A stretch of DNA of 64,000 nucleotides. It comes from Stenotrophomonas sp. HITSZ_GD. Lineage in GTDB: Bacteria > Pseudomonadota > Gammaproteobacteria > Xanthomonadales > Xanthomonadaceae. Shown in pieces: positions 8,603 to 14,926 of the stretch. Position 1 is the first letter of the stretch; each line of letters starts with the position of its first letter. The notes beneath the pieces were generated by a model that was not told the origin of the DNA, made no database searches, and saw only the letters and a list, made by a program, of their open reading frames with translations. Both the position numbers and the translations under genes were made by a program. Location of the stretch: NCBI RefSeq assembly GCF_029543105.1, contig NZ_JARQXB010000003.1:248001-312000 (forward strand), written 5' to 3'.

Positions 8603-8830
8603 ATGGATCGCGCGACCGCCACCGCGCTGATCGACCAACTTTGCCGGGAGCTGCCCTCGGGCGGCACTCCCCAGGCTGACGACTTCGACTACGGCTGGTT
8701 CCGGGAGCGGGTGGCCAGCGTCGCCGATCAGTGCCGGGCTGACAGCATCTACATCTGGCAGTACGCGCTCTGGCATCTGGACCGGGCCGGCCTGATGCCC
8801 GACGGCATCGCCCCGGTCAACCGCGCTTAG
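8603..8830 (+). CDS. Small acidic protein, weak third member of the GL(I/M)P family
   Basis: 75 residues from ATG 8603, five bases after the membrane protein stop. The ending 'LDRAGLMP' and the 'LIDQL..ELP' start parallel the proteins at 6157-6384 and 13520-13753; the middle ('DDFDYGWFRERVASVADQC') is its own. The similarity is visible but short. Probably cotranscribed with 7929-8597. Function unknown. Confidence 0.55.
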   Translation: MDRATATALIDQLCRELPSGGTPQADDFDYGWFRERVASVADQCRADSIYIWQYALWHLDRAGLMPDGIAPVNRA

Positions 8831-8906
8831 GCGGGGAAGGTGAACGGCTCAGCGCCGTGATCCGCGCGTCGCAAGCGCCGAGACGCGGCGGCGTAGGATC
8901 GTCGGC

Positions 8907-9233
8907 ATGGACCTTCCGAACCTTCCCCCCGGCTTCCAATGGCGCCCCTGGGGCACCGAGCTGCACCTTCACCTCGACGGCCGGGGGATCGGCCTGATCG
9001 TCGAACTGCCGGAGGGCCGAGGCTGTCGCGTCTCCCGGAACGACGGGACGACGAACCTCCGATTCGAGTTCCTTCCGAGCCGTGACGCGTCTGTCCGCTT
9101 CCTGGAGCGCTGGGCCGTGCGCTGGGAGGAGCGGATCCGGGAGCAGTACCGCGGTCTGGGCTGCGCGCTGCCAGAAGAACGCCGGACCGGCGTCGAGGTT
9201 CAGACGACCCATCGGCGCCGGCGGCGTCGCTGA
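8907..9233 (+). CDS. Hypothetical prophage protein, 108 residues
   Basis: The protein begins 'MDLPNLPPGFQWRPWG', has a beta-rich middle and an amphipathic helix ('RFLERWAVRWEERIREQY'), and ends in a run of arginines. The N-terminal half reads like a small folded domain; the Arg-rich end could bind nucleic acid. No family recognised. It precedes 9249-9515 by 15 bases and both may form one unit. Confidence 0.5.
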   Translation: MDLPNLPPGFQWRPWGTELHLHLDGRGIGLIVELPEGRGCRVSRNDGTTNLRFEFLPSRDASVRFLERWAVRWEERIREQYRGLGCALPEERRTGVEVQTTHRRRRRR

Positions 9234-9248
9234 GGCGGGACGGGACTC

Positions 9249-9515
9249 ATGACGGGCCATGACGAACCCCCGATCCTGCTCAACGGCCAAGTGCCGGACG
9301 AGCCAGTGCGCCTGCAGAACGGCGACACGGTGGTGCTGGTGAACCCGGCTGTCGCTGGCAAGATCGTGGTCGGGCCGCTGCGAATCCTCGGCCCCAACGG
9401 CTATCAGGCCACCCACATCGCCACCGAGCCGCCTGGGGCGCTGCCGGACGGCGCGCCGGACGACTGGTATTTCACCCGAGGAGCGATCTACGAGGTCAGG
9501 CGCCCGGTGCGCTGA
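9249..9515 (+). CDS. Hypothetical prophage protein, 88 residues
   Basis: A beta-rich small protein ('VRLQNGDTVVLVNPAVAGKI') ending 'DDWYFTRGAIYEVRRPVR'. It is the last gene before the tRNA remnant that marks the prophage end. A weak hairpin (CACCC/GGGTG, 9517-9531) follows its stop. No family recognised. Confidence 0.5.
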   Translation: MTGHDEPPILLNGQVPDEPVRLQNGDTVVLVNPAVAGKIVVGPLRILGPNGYQATHIATEPPGALPDGAPDDWYFTRGAIYEVRRPVR

Positions 9516-9628
9516 TCACCCTATCGGGGTGTAACGTCTTGATTCTTTTAATACGAGAAGGCCATCTTTAGACGGTGCCGCGGAGGGCTCAGCGCAATAG
9601 ATTTCAAATGCTTGCGCTGCACAGAGGT

Positions 9629-9678
9629 CAAGTCTGGGGGACTGGTGGTCGTCGGTTCGAATCCGGCTACCCCGACCA
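9629..9678 (+). other. 3' half of tRNA-Pro(GGG): probable prophage attachment site (attR)
   Basis: Reading 5' to 3': anticodon stem CAAGT/ACTGG (one mismatch), 7-base loop CTGGGGG with anticodon GGG at 9636-9638, 5-base variable region, T stem GTCGG/CCGGC with loop TTCGAAT, 7-base acceptor strand TACCCCG, discriminator A and encoded CCA at 9676-9678. The 5' half (acceptor CGGGGTA and D arm) is absent upstream. This is what remains when a phage integrates into the 3' half of a tRNA gene and restores the intact copy at the other end. The 9516-9886 stretch has no gene; it holds this site and the terminator at 9691. Confidence 0.85.
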
Positions 9679-9690
9679 AATTCCCTTTTA

Positions 9691-9731
9691 CGAACAACGG
9701 CCTACGCTGACGAAGCGTGGGCCGTTGTTCG
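9691..9731 (+). terminator. Strong stem-loop downstream of the tRNA-Pro 3' end
   Basis: A 16-pair stem (GAACAACGGCCTACGC at 9692-9707 with GCGTGGGCCGTTGTTC at 9715-9730, one U-G pair) with a 7-base loop, just 13 bases after the CCA. This fits the native terminator of the tRNA gene that the phage attachment half still carries. Confidence 0.7.
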
Positions 9732-9886
9732 TTTGCACGGGCGGGTCGCCTACTGGTCGGCCCAGGCACGCACAGCGCACCGCGATTTCAGCCTAGTATC
9801 GCGAAGCGGGTGGCCTTGAGACGCGCTCGAGGCCGGCGCCCGCCATCCATCAGCGTTTTCCGTCACCCGCACAGGACAATCACGCG

Positions 9887-10411
9887 ATGTCGTCACGAAC
9901 CCGCATCACGCAGGCCTTCCTGTGGGCTTCCACGTTCGCCTGGGGCATCGGGCTCGGAGCGAAGATATTTGATCTTCTCGTCGTGGCGGGTGCATGGGGG
10001 GCTTCGCCGCCTGCGTCATTTGCGCTGCTGCCGTATGGCCCGAAGTATCCGATGAGCCCGGGAGGCTTCTTCCAGCCGCTGTCGATCTTCATGGCCATCA
10101 CGATCGTCGGAGCGCTGGTTGCCGGATGGAACCAGCCTCGCGCGGTACGCCCCTGGTTGCTGGCGGGAACGGGGGCGTTCGTGGTGATCTGGGCGATCAC
10201 GCCCACGATCTTTTGGCCGATGATCAACGCGCAATACGACATTGCCACGGGCAAGGCTGTGGCCAGCGTGGCGCAGGCCGTGGAACTCACCGCGCGCTGG
10301 AGGGCGTGGGACGGGTTCCGGATCGCACTCATCGCCGTCGGCTTTCTCGCCTCCGTCAGAGCGCTTACGCTCGCCACGCCGGGCATCCGCCTGCCCGCAG
10401 GCGAGGTGTAG
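9887..10411 (+). CDS. Four-span membrane protein, DUF1772-like
   Basis: 174 residues with hydrophobic spans near residues 10-35, 62-82, 92-115 and 140-160, and a 'ARWRAWDGFRIAL' segment before the last span, as in DUF1772 (anthrone-oxygenase-like) membrane proteins. It is the first chromosomal gene after the attachment site. Biochemical activity cannot be read from the sequence. The family assignment is by layout only. Confidence 0.6.
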   Translation: MSSRTRITQAFLWASTFAWGIGLGAKIFDLLVVAGAWGASPPASFALLPYGPKYPMSPGGFFQPLSIFMAITIVGALVAGWNQPRAVRPWLLAGTGAFVVIWAITPTIFWPMINAQYDIATGKAVASVAQAVELTARWRAWDGFRIALIAVGFLASVRALTLATPGIRLPAGEV

Positions 10412-10539
10412 ACATTCCCTGCCTGGCGGGCTGGAGCGCGTGATCACCCCGTCAAGCTTATGCCGGGCGGGTGGCGTATGCTGCATCCAACGGTCCCGCT
10501 TGCGCCGGGCCGTCTTCCAGATGAAGGCGTCGTAGCCTG

Positions 10540-10567
10540 CACCTGCCCCTTCGCGTTTTCGCAGGTG
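10540..10567 (+). promoter_or_regulatory. Inverted repeat enclosing the ribosome-binding site of 10576
   Basis: CACCTGC (10540-10546) and GCAGGTG (10561-10567) are perfect complements with a 14-base loop. The second arm contains AGGTG, the apparent Shine-Dalgarno sequence 8 bases before ATG 10576, so folding would hide the ribosome site. The homologous gene at 11834-12037 shows the same arrangement. Confidence 0.4.
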
Positions 10568-10575
10568 ATCAAAAC

Positions 10576-10785
10576 ATGCAGCCCAGGGCGACTGACTACA
10601 CGTCGAGTAGGCCAACCCGTTCGCGCGTACGCGCCGTCGACGTCCAGCAGGATGTGGCGGAATTTCTCAGAACGGGGGGAAAGATCGAGCGGCTCGGCAA
10701 TACGCCATTGCGTCGCGCCACCGGCACGGTGAGCGCCGGCGGTCAATCGGGCGGCAGCGAACCCGAGGAACGTGGTGGACGGTGA
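10576..10785 (+). CDS. Small protein with 'GGxIExLGxT' motif, homologue of 11834-12037
   Basis: 69 residues. It aligns without gaps over its first 50 residues to the minus-strand product at 11834-12037: shared 'M-x-x-R', Tyr8/Tyr9, and the core 'D-V/L-x-x-F-x-R/Q-x-GG-x-IE-R/K-LG-x-T'. The core looks like a helix, a tight GG turn and a strand. The Gly/Glu-rich tail is not conserved. It overlaps the next gene by 14 bases. The family is unknown to me; size and context allow a small regulator or antitoxin-like role, which is speculation. Confidence 0.55.
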   Translation: MQPRATDYTSSRPTRSRVRAVDVQQDVAEFLRTGGKIERLGNTPLRRATGTVSAGGQSGGSEPEERGGR

Positions 10786-11011
10786 GCGCGCCTACGCAGG
10801 GGCGCGATCTCGCAACGAGGTCATCGAGTTTCGCGGCAAGTACGTCATCCATCGATACTGTTTTTCGGACCACGACCTGTGCGATTTCTACGCCAGCGGT
10901 CCGGGCTTTCGAAGGGTGGTGTTCGACGTGAAGCCCGAAGACGCGCAGCGGGTGATTTCCGAGTTGCGCGAGATGGTGGACCGTCTTCGGACAGATACGC
11001 CATCCGCTTGA
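10772..11011 (+). CDS. Hypothetical protein, 79 residues
   Basis: GTG start after a GAGGAA ribosome site, overlapping the end of 10576-10785, so translation may be coupled. The sequence alternates strands and a C-terminal helix ('EDAQRVISELREMVDRL') after an aromatic/His/Cys-rich part ('YVIHRYCFSDHDLCDFY'). No recognised family. Its pairing with a GGxIExLG gene parallels the minus-strand unit 11834/11604. Confidence 0.5.
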   Translation: MVDGERAYAGARSRNEVIEFRGKYVIHRYCFSDHDLCDFYASGPGFRRVVFDVKPEDAQRVISELREMVDRLRTDTPSA

Positions 11012-11086
11012 GGTGCGCGGTCGTGGCGGCGGCTCCGCGCGGGCCGCCGCGATCAGCTCGCAGGGAGGGATGCGCCGGTAGCCGGG

Positions 11087-11371
11087 CTACGCCCGGGTTG
11101 GATTTTCCAGCGCACGCCAGCAGTGCTCGGCCACGCAATCCACTTGGCGCGAGGTGGTGCGCAATCTCACCATGTATTCCACCTGCGTGCGGTAGCACTG
11201 CCTCATCTGCGGGCGGCTGCCGTTGCAGGACACGTAGGAGGCGCACGCTGCGCGAATCAGCGGCGCGATATCGCGTTCGAACATCAGGTTTCCCAGCTCG
11301 CCCCGGGCGTGCCTGGCGCGCCAATGCTCGATCATGGCGTGGATATCGATCCCCGACGGCGGGTGGGTCAC
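11087..11371 (-). CDS. Cysteine-containing hypothetical protein, last of a four-gene unit
   Basis: 94 residues from GTG 11371, three bases after the previous stop. Helical, with six cysteines in the C-terminal two thirds (CASYVSC, QCY, DCVAEHC), a spacing that could bind metal or form disulfides. No signal peptide. It is the fourth gene of a compact minus-strand unit of small unknown proteins (11834, 11604, 11375, 11087). Function unknown. Confidence 0.5.
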   Translation of the reverse strand: MTHPPSGIDIHAMIEHWRARHARGELGNLMFERDIAPLIRAACASYVSCNGSRPQMRQCYRTQVEYMVRLRTTSRQVDCVAEHCWRALENPTRA

Positions 11372-11374
11372 GGC

Positions 11375-11551
11375 TCAGTATCCCTGCCGAAATCGAGCCA
11401 GGCGGATGCGTATCCGGCGCAACGCATCGCTTTCGGGAATCCTCGCGACGCGATACCCGTCGGGTTCGTCGTTGGCGGGCTCATCGCGCCTGTGCAGGAT
11501 TTCCTCGAGATCTTCCAGTAGCGATTCGATGCGTGACTCGGGTGAGGTCAT
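11375..11551 (-). CDS. Small acidic/basic hypothetical protein, 58 residues
   Basis: ATG 11551; the protein begins 'MTSPESRIESLLEDLEEIL' (acidic helix) and ends in an Arg-rich segment ('RRIRIRLARFRQGY'). It lies between 11604-11837 and 11087-11371 on the same strand with short spacing, consistent with an operon. The split charge distribution recalls small adaptor or antitoxin-like proteins, but no homology is evident. Confidence 0.45.
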   Translation of the reverse strand: MTSPESRIESLLEDLEEILHRRDEPANDEPDGYRVARIPESDALRRIRIRLARFRQGY

Positions 11552-11603
11552 GGCGCTTCCATGGCGGGCAGGGCGGGCACCATGGCGTCTGCGCAGGGCA
11601 CTT

Positions 11604-11837
11604 TCACAGATGCCTGCCGTCTATGAATCCACGTGCCAGGTGCGCGCCGATGTCCAAGGCCGCATCGATCCCCATGCAGACCGGTAGGTGGCCGGCAGGC
11701 ACCGGCAACCTGTCGACATCCACGCGGTGCACAAACGCCTCCGAGCCCTCGCGAAGCCAAGCTTCGACGGAAAACTCGCTGCCGTTGTGCCTGCCTTCGA
11801 CGAACCGCTTTTCCAGGATGGGCTTGGTGCTGCTCAT
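11604..11837 (-). CDS. Hypothetical protein, 77 residues, second gene of minus-strand unit
   Basis: ATG 11837 overlaps the stop of the preceding gene by four bases (ATGA), so the two are translationally coupled. The N-terminus is mixed charge; the C-terminus 'GIDAALDIGAHLARGFIDG' forms a likely amphipathic helix. No family recognised. Context: partner of the GGxIExLG-type protein upstream. Confidence 0.5.
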   Translation of the reverse strand: MSSTKPILEKRFVEGRHNGSEFSVEAWLREGSEAFVHRVDVDRLPVPAGHLPVCMGIDAALDIGAHLARGFIDGRHL

Positions 11838-12037
11838 GTCGATGTTTCACCTTCCCCGTGTTGGCCGGCAGGGGCGCCAGGGAGCGGGATTCTTTGCAGG
11901 ACGCGCGTCGGTCCGAGCTTTTCGATCTCGCCGCCCTGGCGCTGGAAAGCCATCAGGTCGGCAGCGAGTTGGTGCGAAGAAATCTTGCTCGCACCGGGGC
12001 GGTACGGTGAGTATTGATGGTTTCCACGCTGTAGCAT
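11834..12037 (-). CDS. Small protein with 'GGxIExLGxT' motif, homologue of 10576-10785
   Basis: 67 residues from ATG 12037, with GGAGAT as ribosome site. The core 'DLMAFQRQGGEIEKLGPTR' matches 'DVAEFLRTGGKIERLGNTP' of the plus-strand gene at 10576, and the N-termini also align ungapped. The C-terminal Gly/Pro tail differs. First gene of a four-gene minus-strand unit. A longer in-frame extension to 12535 overlaps unrelated sequence and lacks a ribosome site. Confidence 0.55.
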   Translation of the reverse strand: MLQRGNHQYSPYRPGASKISSHQLAADLMAFQRQGGEIEKLGPTRVLQRIPLPGAPAGQHGEGETST

Positions 12038-12041
12038 TTCG

Positions 12042-12056
12042 ATCTCCGTTGGAGAT
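12042..12056 (-). promoter_or_regulatory. Inverted repeat enclosing the ribosome-binding site of 12037
   Basis: On the minus strand ATCTCC-AAC-GGAGAT forms a 6-pair hairpin whose second arm is the GGAGAT ribosome site of the 67-residue gene, four bases before its ATG. It mirrors the arrangement at 10540-10567 in front of the homologous gene. Confidence 0.4.
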
Positions 12057-12365
12057 GAAGGGGCGAGGCGGCCGAGTCTGTCGCGACGGGAGATCGTTCC
12101 AGGCGCCACCTTCTGGGCGGCGGAACGTGGGAAGTCGGGTGCCGGTTGACCGTACTCCCTATTGGGCCAAGAAGCGAATGGATTCGATATCGCGCCCCCG
12201 CGCGCCGGAATGCGAGTGGTGCGCGGCCGCCGATGGCCGGCGACCCGGCACGCACGCCGCCTGCAGACGCGTTCCTTCTTTTTCGTGCTTGCCGAATCCG
12301 TGTAACGCGCGGCACGCGGCCGCGCTTTACTGGCGCCAGGGGGCATGAAGGCGGCGAGGCAAGTC
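12057..12365. other. Intergenic region between divergent units, no gene seen
   Basis: About 300 bases between the minus-strand unit starting at 12037 and the plus-strand gene at 12366. Open frames here have proline/arginine-rich compositions typical of noncoding frames in GC-rich DNA. It must hold the promoters of both flanking units, but I cannot place a convincing -35/-10 pair. Confidence 0.5.
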
Positions 12366-12617
12366 ATGGAACGCAAGTACTGGTACGTGCTGATGCATAT
12401 CAACGGGTGGGCGGTGCGCGAGGGCGAGGGGATCCTGGCGGCCGGCGCGGCCCGGCAGTTCCGCACGAAGGAAGAGGCGCTGGAGTTCGCCCGCTTCTGC
12501 GCGCGCGCGGCGCACGCCGCCACCGGCGCGCTCACCGGCGTGCGGATCCAGGGCAGCGATGCGCGCTGGCGCGAGGGCTGGTCCTATGGGCTGGATCCGG
12601 TGGCCGCCAGCGGATGA
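12366..12617 (+). CDS. DUF2188-like small protein
   Basis: 83 residues from ATG 12366; an upstream ATG at 12345 is possible. The pattern 'NGWAVREGEG', then 'FRTKEEALEFARFCARA', then 'GVRIQGSDARWREGWSYGLDP' matches the DUF2188 layout (a short beta hairpin, a helix, and an ending strand with a YG-x-DP motif). DUF2188 proteins have no established function. It stands alone, 123 bases before the next gene. Confidence 0.55.
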   Translation: MERKYWYVLMHINGWAVREGEGILAAGAARQFRTKEEALEFARFCARAAHAATGALTGVRIQGSDARWREGWSYGLDPVAASG

Positions 12618-12740
12618 TCTGCGCCGCGTGACGTGGGCGCAGGCCGGGCAAGGCACGGCGCACTGGATGGCGTGGGCGGCGCATGCAGGCCCTGCGCATG
12701 GCATCGGCTATGGTCTGCACCACACGCCTAGGGATCGCCG

Positions 12741-13442
12741 ATGCGCAACATGCTCGACTTCAGCTCCTGGAACGCGTTGCTGACCACCTTGTTCGGACTG
12801 GTGATGGTCTCGCTCGTCGCGGTGGGCGTGCGCCTGCTGTTCATGCAGACGCTGCAGCGGCGGCGCGAACGCGAGAACCGCCAGATCAACGAGCGCCTGA
12901 AGACGCTGATCGCGGCCTACAAGGTGCTCGGAGGTTCTTTCACCGGTGAGTTGAGCGTGGACCCGAGCCACCTGCGCGACCTGCGCGCGCGCCAGGAGAC
13001 CGGCGCGCAAGGCGGCGAGCCGGCGCTTAACGGCTCGGACCGGCGCCGGCGCATCCGCGACGCGGTCGAGGCGGCGCTCTCGGATGTGGTGCTGCTCGGC
13101 ACCGAGGAGCAGGTGCGGCTGGCCGCCCGGGCGGCAGCCGAGATGGTGGCCGGCCGCCCGGTGGAGACCGCCGAGCTGGTCGTCTCGCTGCGCGATTTCA
13201 TCCGCCAGGCGCTGGACCTGGCCCCGATTCCCGCGTCGCTGGCGATTCCCTCGCAAGGCCCTACCCGGAGCAGCGGTGGGTCGCGGGCAAAGGAGGGCGA
13301 GGGCAAGCGCGGCGGGGCCGGCGGCGGAGGCGGTGGCGGTAGCATGGGTGGGGGCATGGGTGGGGGCATGGGAGGCGGCATGGGCGGGGGTGGCGCGCAT
13401 CCCGCCGGCGATGACGACCCGTGGTCCCCACACGCGTCCTAG
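12741..13442 (+). CDS. Membrane-anchored protein with Gly/Met-rich C-terminal tail
   Basis: 233 residues: one N-terminal membrane span (about 12-35), then a charged helical region with a likely coiled coil ('QRRRERENRQINERLKTLI'), a central helical domain (about 95-165), and a C-terminus dominated by glycine with 'GGGM' repeats (about 190-220). The tail should be cytoplasmic or periplasmic and disordered. The conserved centre looks like a real domain but I do not recognise it. The tail is encoded by a 12-base tandem repeat. Confidence 0.6.
   Translation: MRNMLDFSSWNALLTTLFGLVMVSLVAVGVRLLFMQTLQRRRERENRQINERLKTLIAAYKVLGGSFTGELSVDPSHLRDLRARQETGAQGGEPALNGSDRRRRIRDAVEAALSDVVLLGTEEQVRLAARAAAEMVAGRPVETAELVVSLRDFIRQALDLAPIPASLAIPSQGPTRSSGGSRAKEGEGKRGGAGGGGGGGSMGGGMGGGMGGGMGGGGAHPAGDDDPWSPHAS
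13341..13388 (+). repeat. Four tandem 12-base units coding for GGGM repeats
   Basis: Units beginning at 13341, 13353, 13365 and 13377 follow (A/G)GCATGGG(T/A/C)GG(G/C); two units are nearly identical and the others differ at one to three positions. They lie in frame inside 12741-13442 and could change in number by slippage without breaking the frame. Confidence 0.75.
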
Positions 13443-13519
13443 TGCACGGATTCACGACCTGCCCATCGCTTAGGATGGCGCGCACAGGGGCCACCGTGAG
13501 GTAGAGCGGGGCGAAGGTC

Positions 13520-13753
13520 ATGTTGAGCCGAGTAGAACTCGATCGCTGCCTGGATACATTGCAGGACCAGCTGCCGAACCTGCGCAGCGACGAGGATGCC
13601 GATTTCGATTTCCTGGCCTTCCAGGCCCAGGCGGACCGCATTGTCGCGTCGGCCGCGCCGGAGGATATCGAGCATGTGCGAGGTCGCCTGCAGGCCATGC
13701 TGGAGCAGGCGGGCCTGATTCCCACCGATGCGGAGGCCGAGCGCAGGCGTTGA
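13520..13753 (+). CDS. Small acidic protein, family of 6157-6384
   Basis: 77 residues, helical and acidic. The start 'LSRVELDRCLDTLQDQLPNL' and the end 'LQAMLEQAGLIP' align with the prophage protein at 6157-6384 ('LTRDQLQVHLDQLEGSVPGL' and 'LGMLARHGLIP'). This copy is in the chromosome upstream of the gum locus, the others are in the prophage. ATG is preceded by GGGGCGAAGG. Function unknown. Confidence 0.6.
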   Translation: MLSRVELDRCLDTLQDQLPNLRSDEDADFDFLAFQAQADRIVASAAPEDIEHVRGRLQAMLEQAGLIPTDAEAERRR

Positions 13754-14224
13754 GCGGCGCGACGTGCAGCGCGCGTGAATTCCGCGCAGATGCCACGCCG
13801 CGACATGTCGCGCTTCATCGTCGCACTTGAAACGATTCGGCACCGCACGGAATAGCGACCCTCACCCGATGGCATGTCGTGATGCATTTAGCGCCTCGAT
13901 TCGTGCGGTCATGCACACTTTTTCGCTAGCCGTGCAGGGCGCGTGAACGCGCCGCAGACGAACTTGAACCAAGAACCCCGCGCGCGCCATTTTTTTGGCG
14001 CATAGGGATTGCCTGAAGCGTTTTCTATGCCATAGTGCGTCGCAACAACGCTTTGCCAACGCAACAACGCTTCCCCCATAACGTTGATGTCAGCGGAGCG
14101 CCGGTGTCCCCCCGCCGGCAAGCAAGGCCACTCCATCACCTCAGTTCACCACTGCCTGGCCGCGTGCCGGTCGGAGTGGACGAGGTCGTACCGAAAATCC
14201 CGATCGAGGCGGTGATCCCCACGC
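13754..14224 (+). promoter_or_regulatory. Upstream region of the gum operon
   Basis: A 471-base stretch without a convincing gene. It holds a perfect inverted repeat GCGCCA/TGGCGC around a T-run (13984-14001), a possible promoter (TTGCCT at 14009-14014 and CATAGT at 14031-14036, 16-base spacing), and right after it two copies of CGCAACAACGCTT. The leader from there to gumB is about 150 bases. I infer this is the main gum promoter; a regulator cannot be named. Confidence 0.45.
14041..14072 (+). repeat. Direct repeat CGCAACAACGCTT x2 before gumB
   Basis: Exact 13-base copies at 14041-14053 and 14060-14072, 19 bases apart start to start (nearly two helical turns, so on the same DNA face). They lie a few bases downstream of the candidate -10 box, where a repressor or activator-roadblock site would act on gum transcription. 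Confidence 0.5.
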
Positions 14225-14926
14225 ATGAGTTACGCCACCAGAAGTAGACGCCTGACGAGATTGTTGCTGCCGCTCGGCCTGATGTTCCTGCTGGCCGCGT
14301 GCGCCGGCACGTCCCACATGGCAAACGAATTGCCCCAGCCCGACCCGTTGGCCCTGGCCACCGTGCAGCCGGAGTACCGGCTTTCGCCTGGCGACGTGCT
14401 TCTGGTCAAGGTGTTCCAGGTCGACGACCTGGAGCGGCAGATCCGCGTGGATAACGACGGCAACGTCTCGCTGCCGCTGATCGGTACCGTGACCGCCGCG
14501 GGCAAGGGCGTGGCCGAATTCGAGCGCGAGGTTGCCCAGCGCTACCAGCAGAGCTATCTGCAGAACCCGCAGGTGTCGGTGTTCGTGCAGGAGGCCAACG
14601 GCCGCCGCGTCACCGTGACCGGCGCCGTGGACGAGCCGGGCATCTATCCGGTGGTGGGCGCCAACCTCACGCTGCAACAGGCGATCGCGCAGGCCAAGGG
14701 CGTGAGCAACATCGCCAGCCGCGGCAACATCATCGTGTTCCGCACGGTCCAGGGCCAGAAGATGATCGCGCGCTTCGACCTGAGCGACATCGAGCACGGC
14801 AAGGCGCCGGACCCGGAAATCTACGGCGGCGACGTCGTCGTGGTATACCGCTCCGATGCCCGCCTGCTGCTGCGCACGGCGCTGGAGCTGACTCCCTTCG
14901 TGATGGTGTGGCGGGCTTATCGATGA
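14225..14926 (+). CDS. gumB: GumB, outer-membrane polysaccharide export lipoprotein
   Basis: 233 residues, the same size as Xanthomonas GumB and shorter than Wza. A lipoprotein signal ends in 'LLAAC' (Cys26). The Poly_export domain begins 'YRLSPGDVLLVKVFQVDDL' and a SLBB-type beta segment follows ('RRVTVTGAVDEPGIYPVVG'). It should form the outer-membrane exit channel for the polysaccharide with GumC. First gene of the operon; its stop overlaps gumC (ATGA). Confidence 0.93.
   Translation: MSYATRSRRLTRLLLPLGLMFLLAACAGTSHMANELPQPDPLALATVQPEYRLSPGDVLLVKVFQVDDLERQIRVDNDGNVSLPLIGTVTAAGKGVAEFEREVAQRYQQSYLQNPQVSVFVQEANGRRVTVTGAVDEPGIYPVVGANLTLQQAIAQAKGVSNIASRGNIIVFRTVQGQKMIARFDLSDIEHGKAPDPEIYGGDVVVVYRSDARLLLRTALELTPFVMVWRAYR

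Larger units (their letters stand above)
1..9678. mobile_element. Right end of a lambda-like prophage, integrated at tRNA-Pro(GGG)
   Basis: Lambda-order tail genes (M, L, K, I, J) on the plus strand are followed by unrelated small genes, and the run ends at a 3'-half tRNA at 9629-9678. After that point the content is chromosomal (gum locus). The left end, integrase, capsid and lysis genes lie outside the window, so intactness cannot be judged. J is cut short and fused to foreign sequence, which suggests recombination or decay of the tail tip. The boundary is inferred from the tRNA remnant; the tail gene identities are read from the proteins. Confidence 0.85.

Noticed and set aside
9602-9678. 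Complete tRNA-Pro gene
   Set aside because: Upstream of the anticodon stem no D arm or acceptor strand CGGGGTA can be found at the expected distance, so only the 3' half is supported.
9548-9769. Minus-strand frame with 'GVAGFEPTTT'
   Set aside because: It is the antisense translation of the tRNA 3' half and its flanks; this peptide is a known artefact of tRNA regions.
10667-10873. Minus-strand 68-residue frame starting 'MVRKTVSMDDVLAAKLDDLV'
   Set aside because: The start looks protein-like, but the frame lies antisense to the better supported 10576 and 10772 genes and turns Arg/Cys-rich without structure.
13341-13388. CRISPR-like array
   Set aside because: Contiguous 12-base units without spacers, in frame inside a coding sequence; a protein repeat. 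No CRISPR array or cas gene was seen anywhere in the window.
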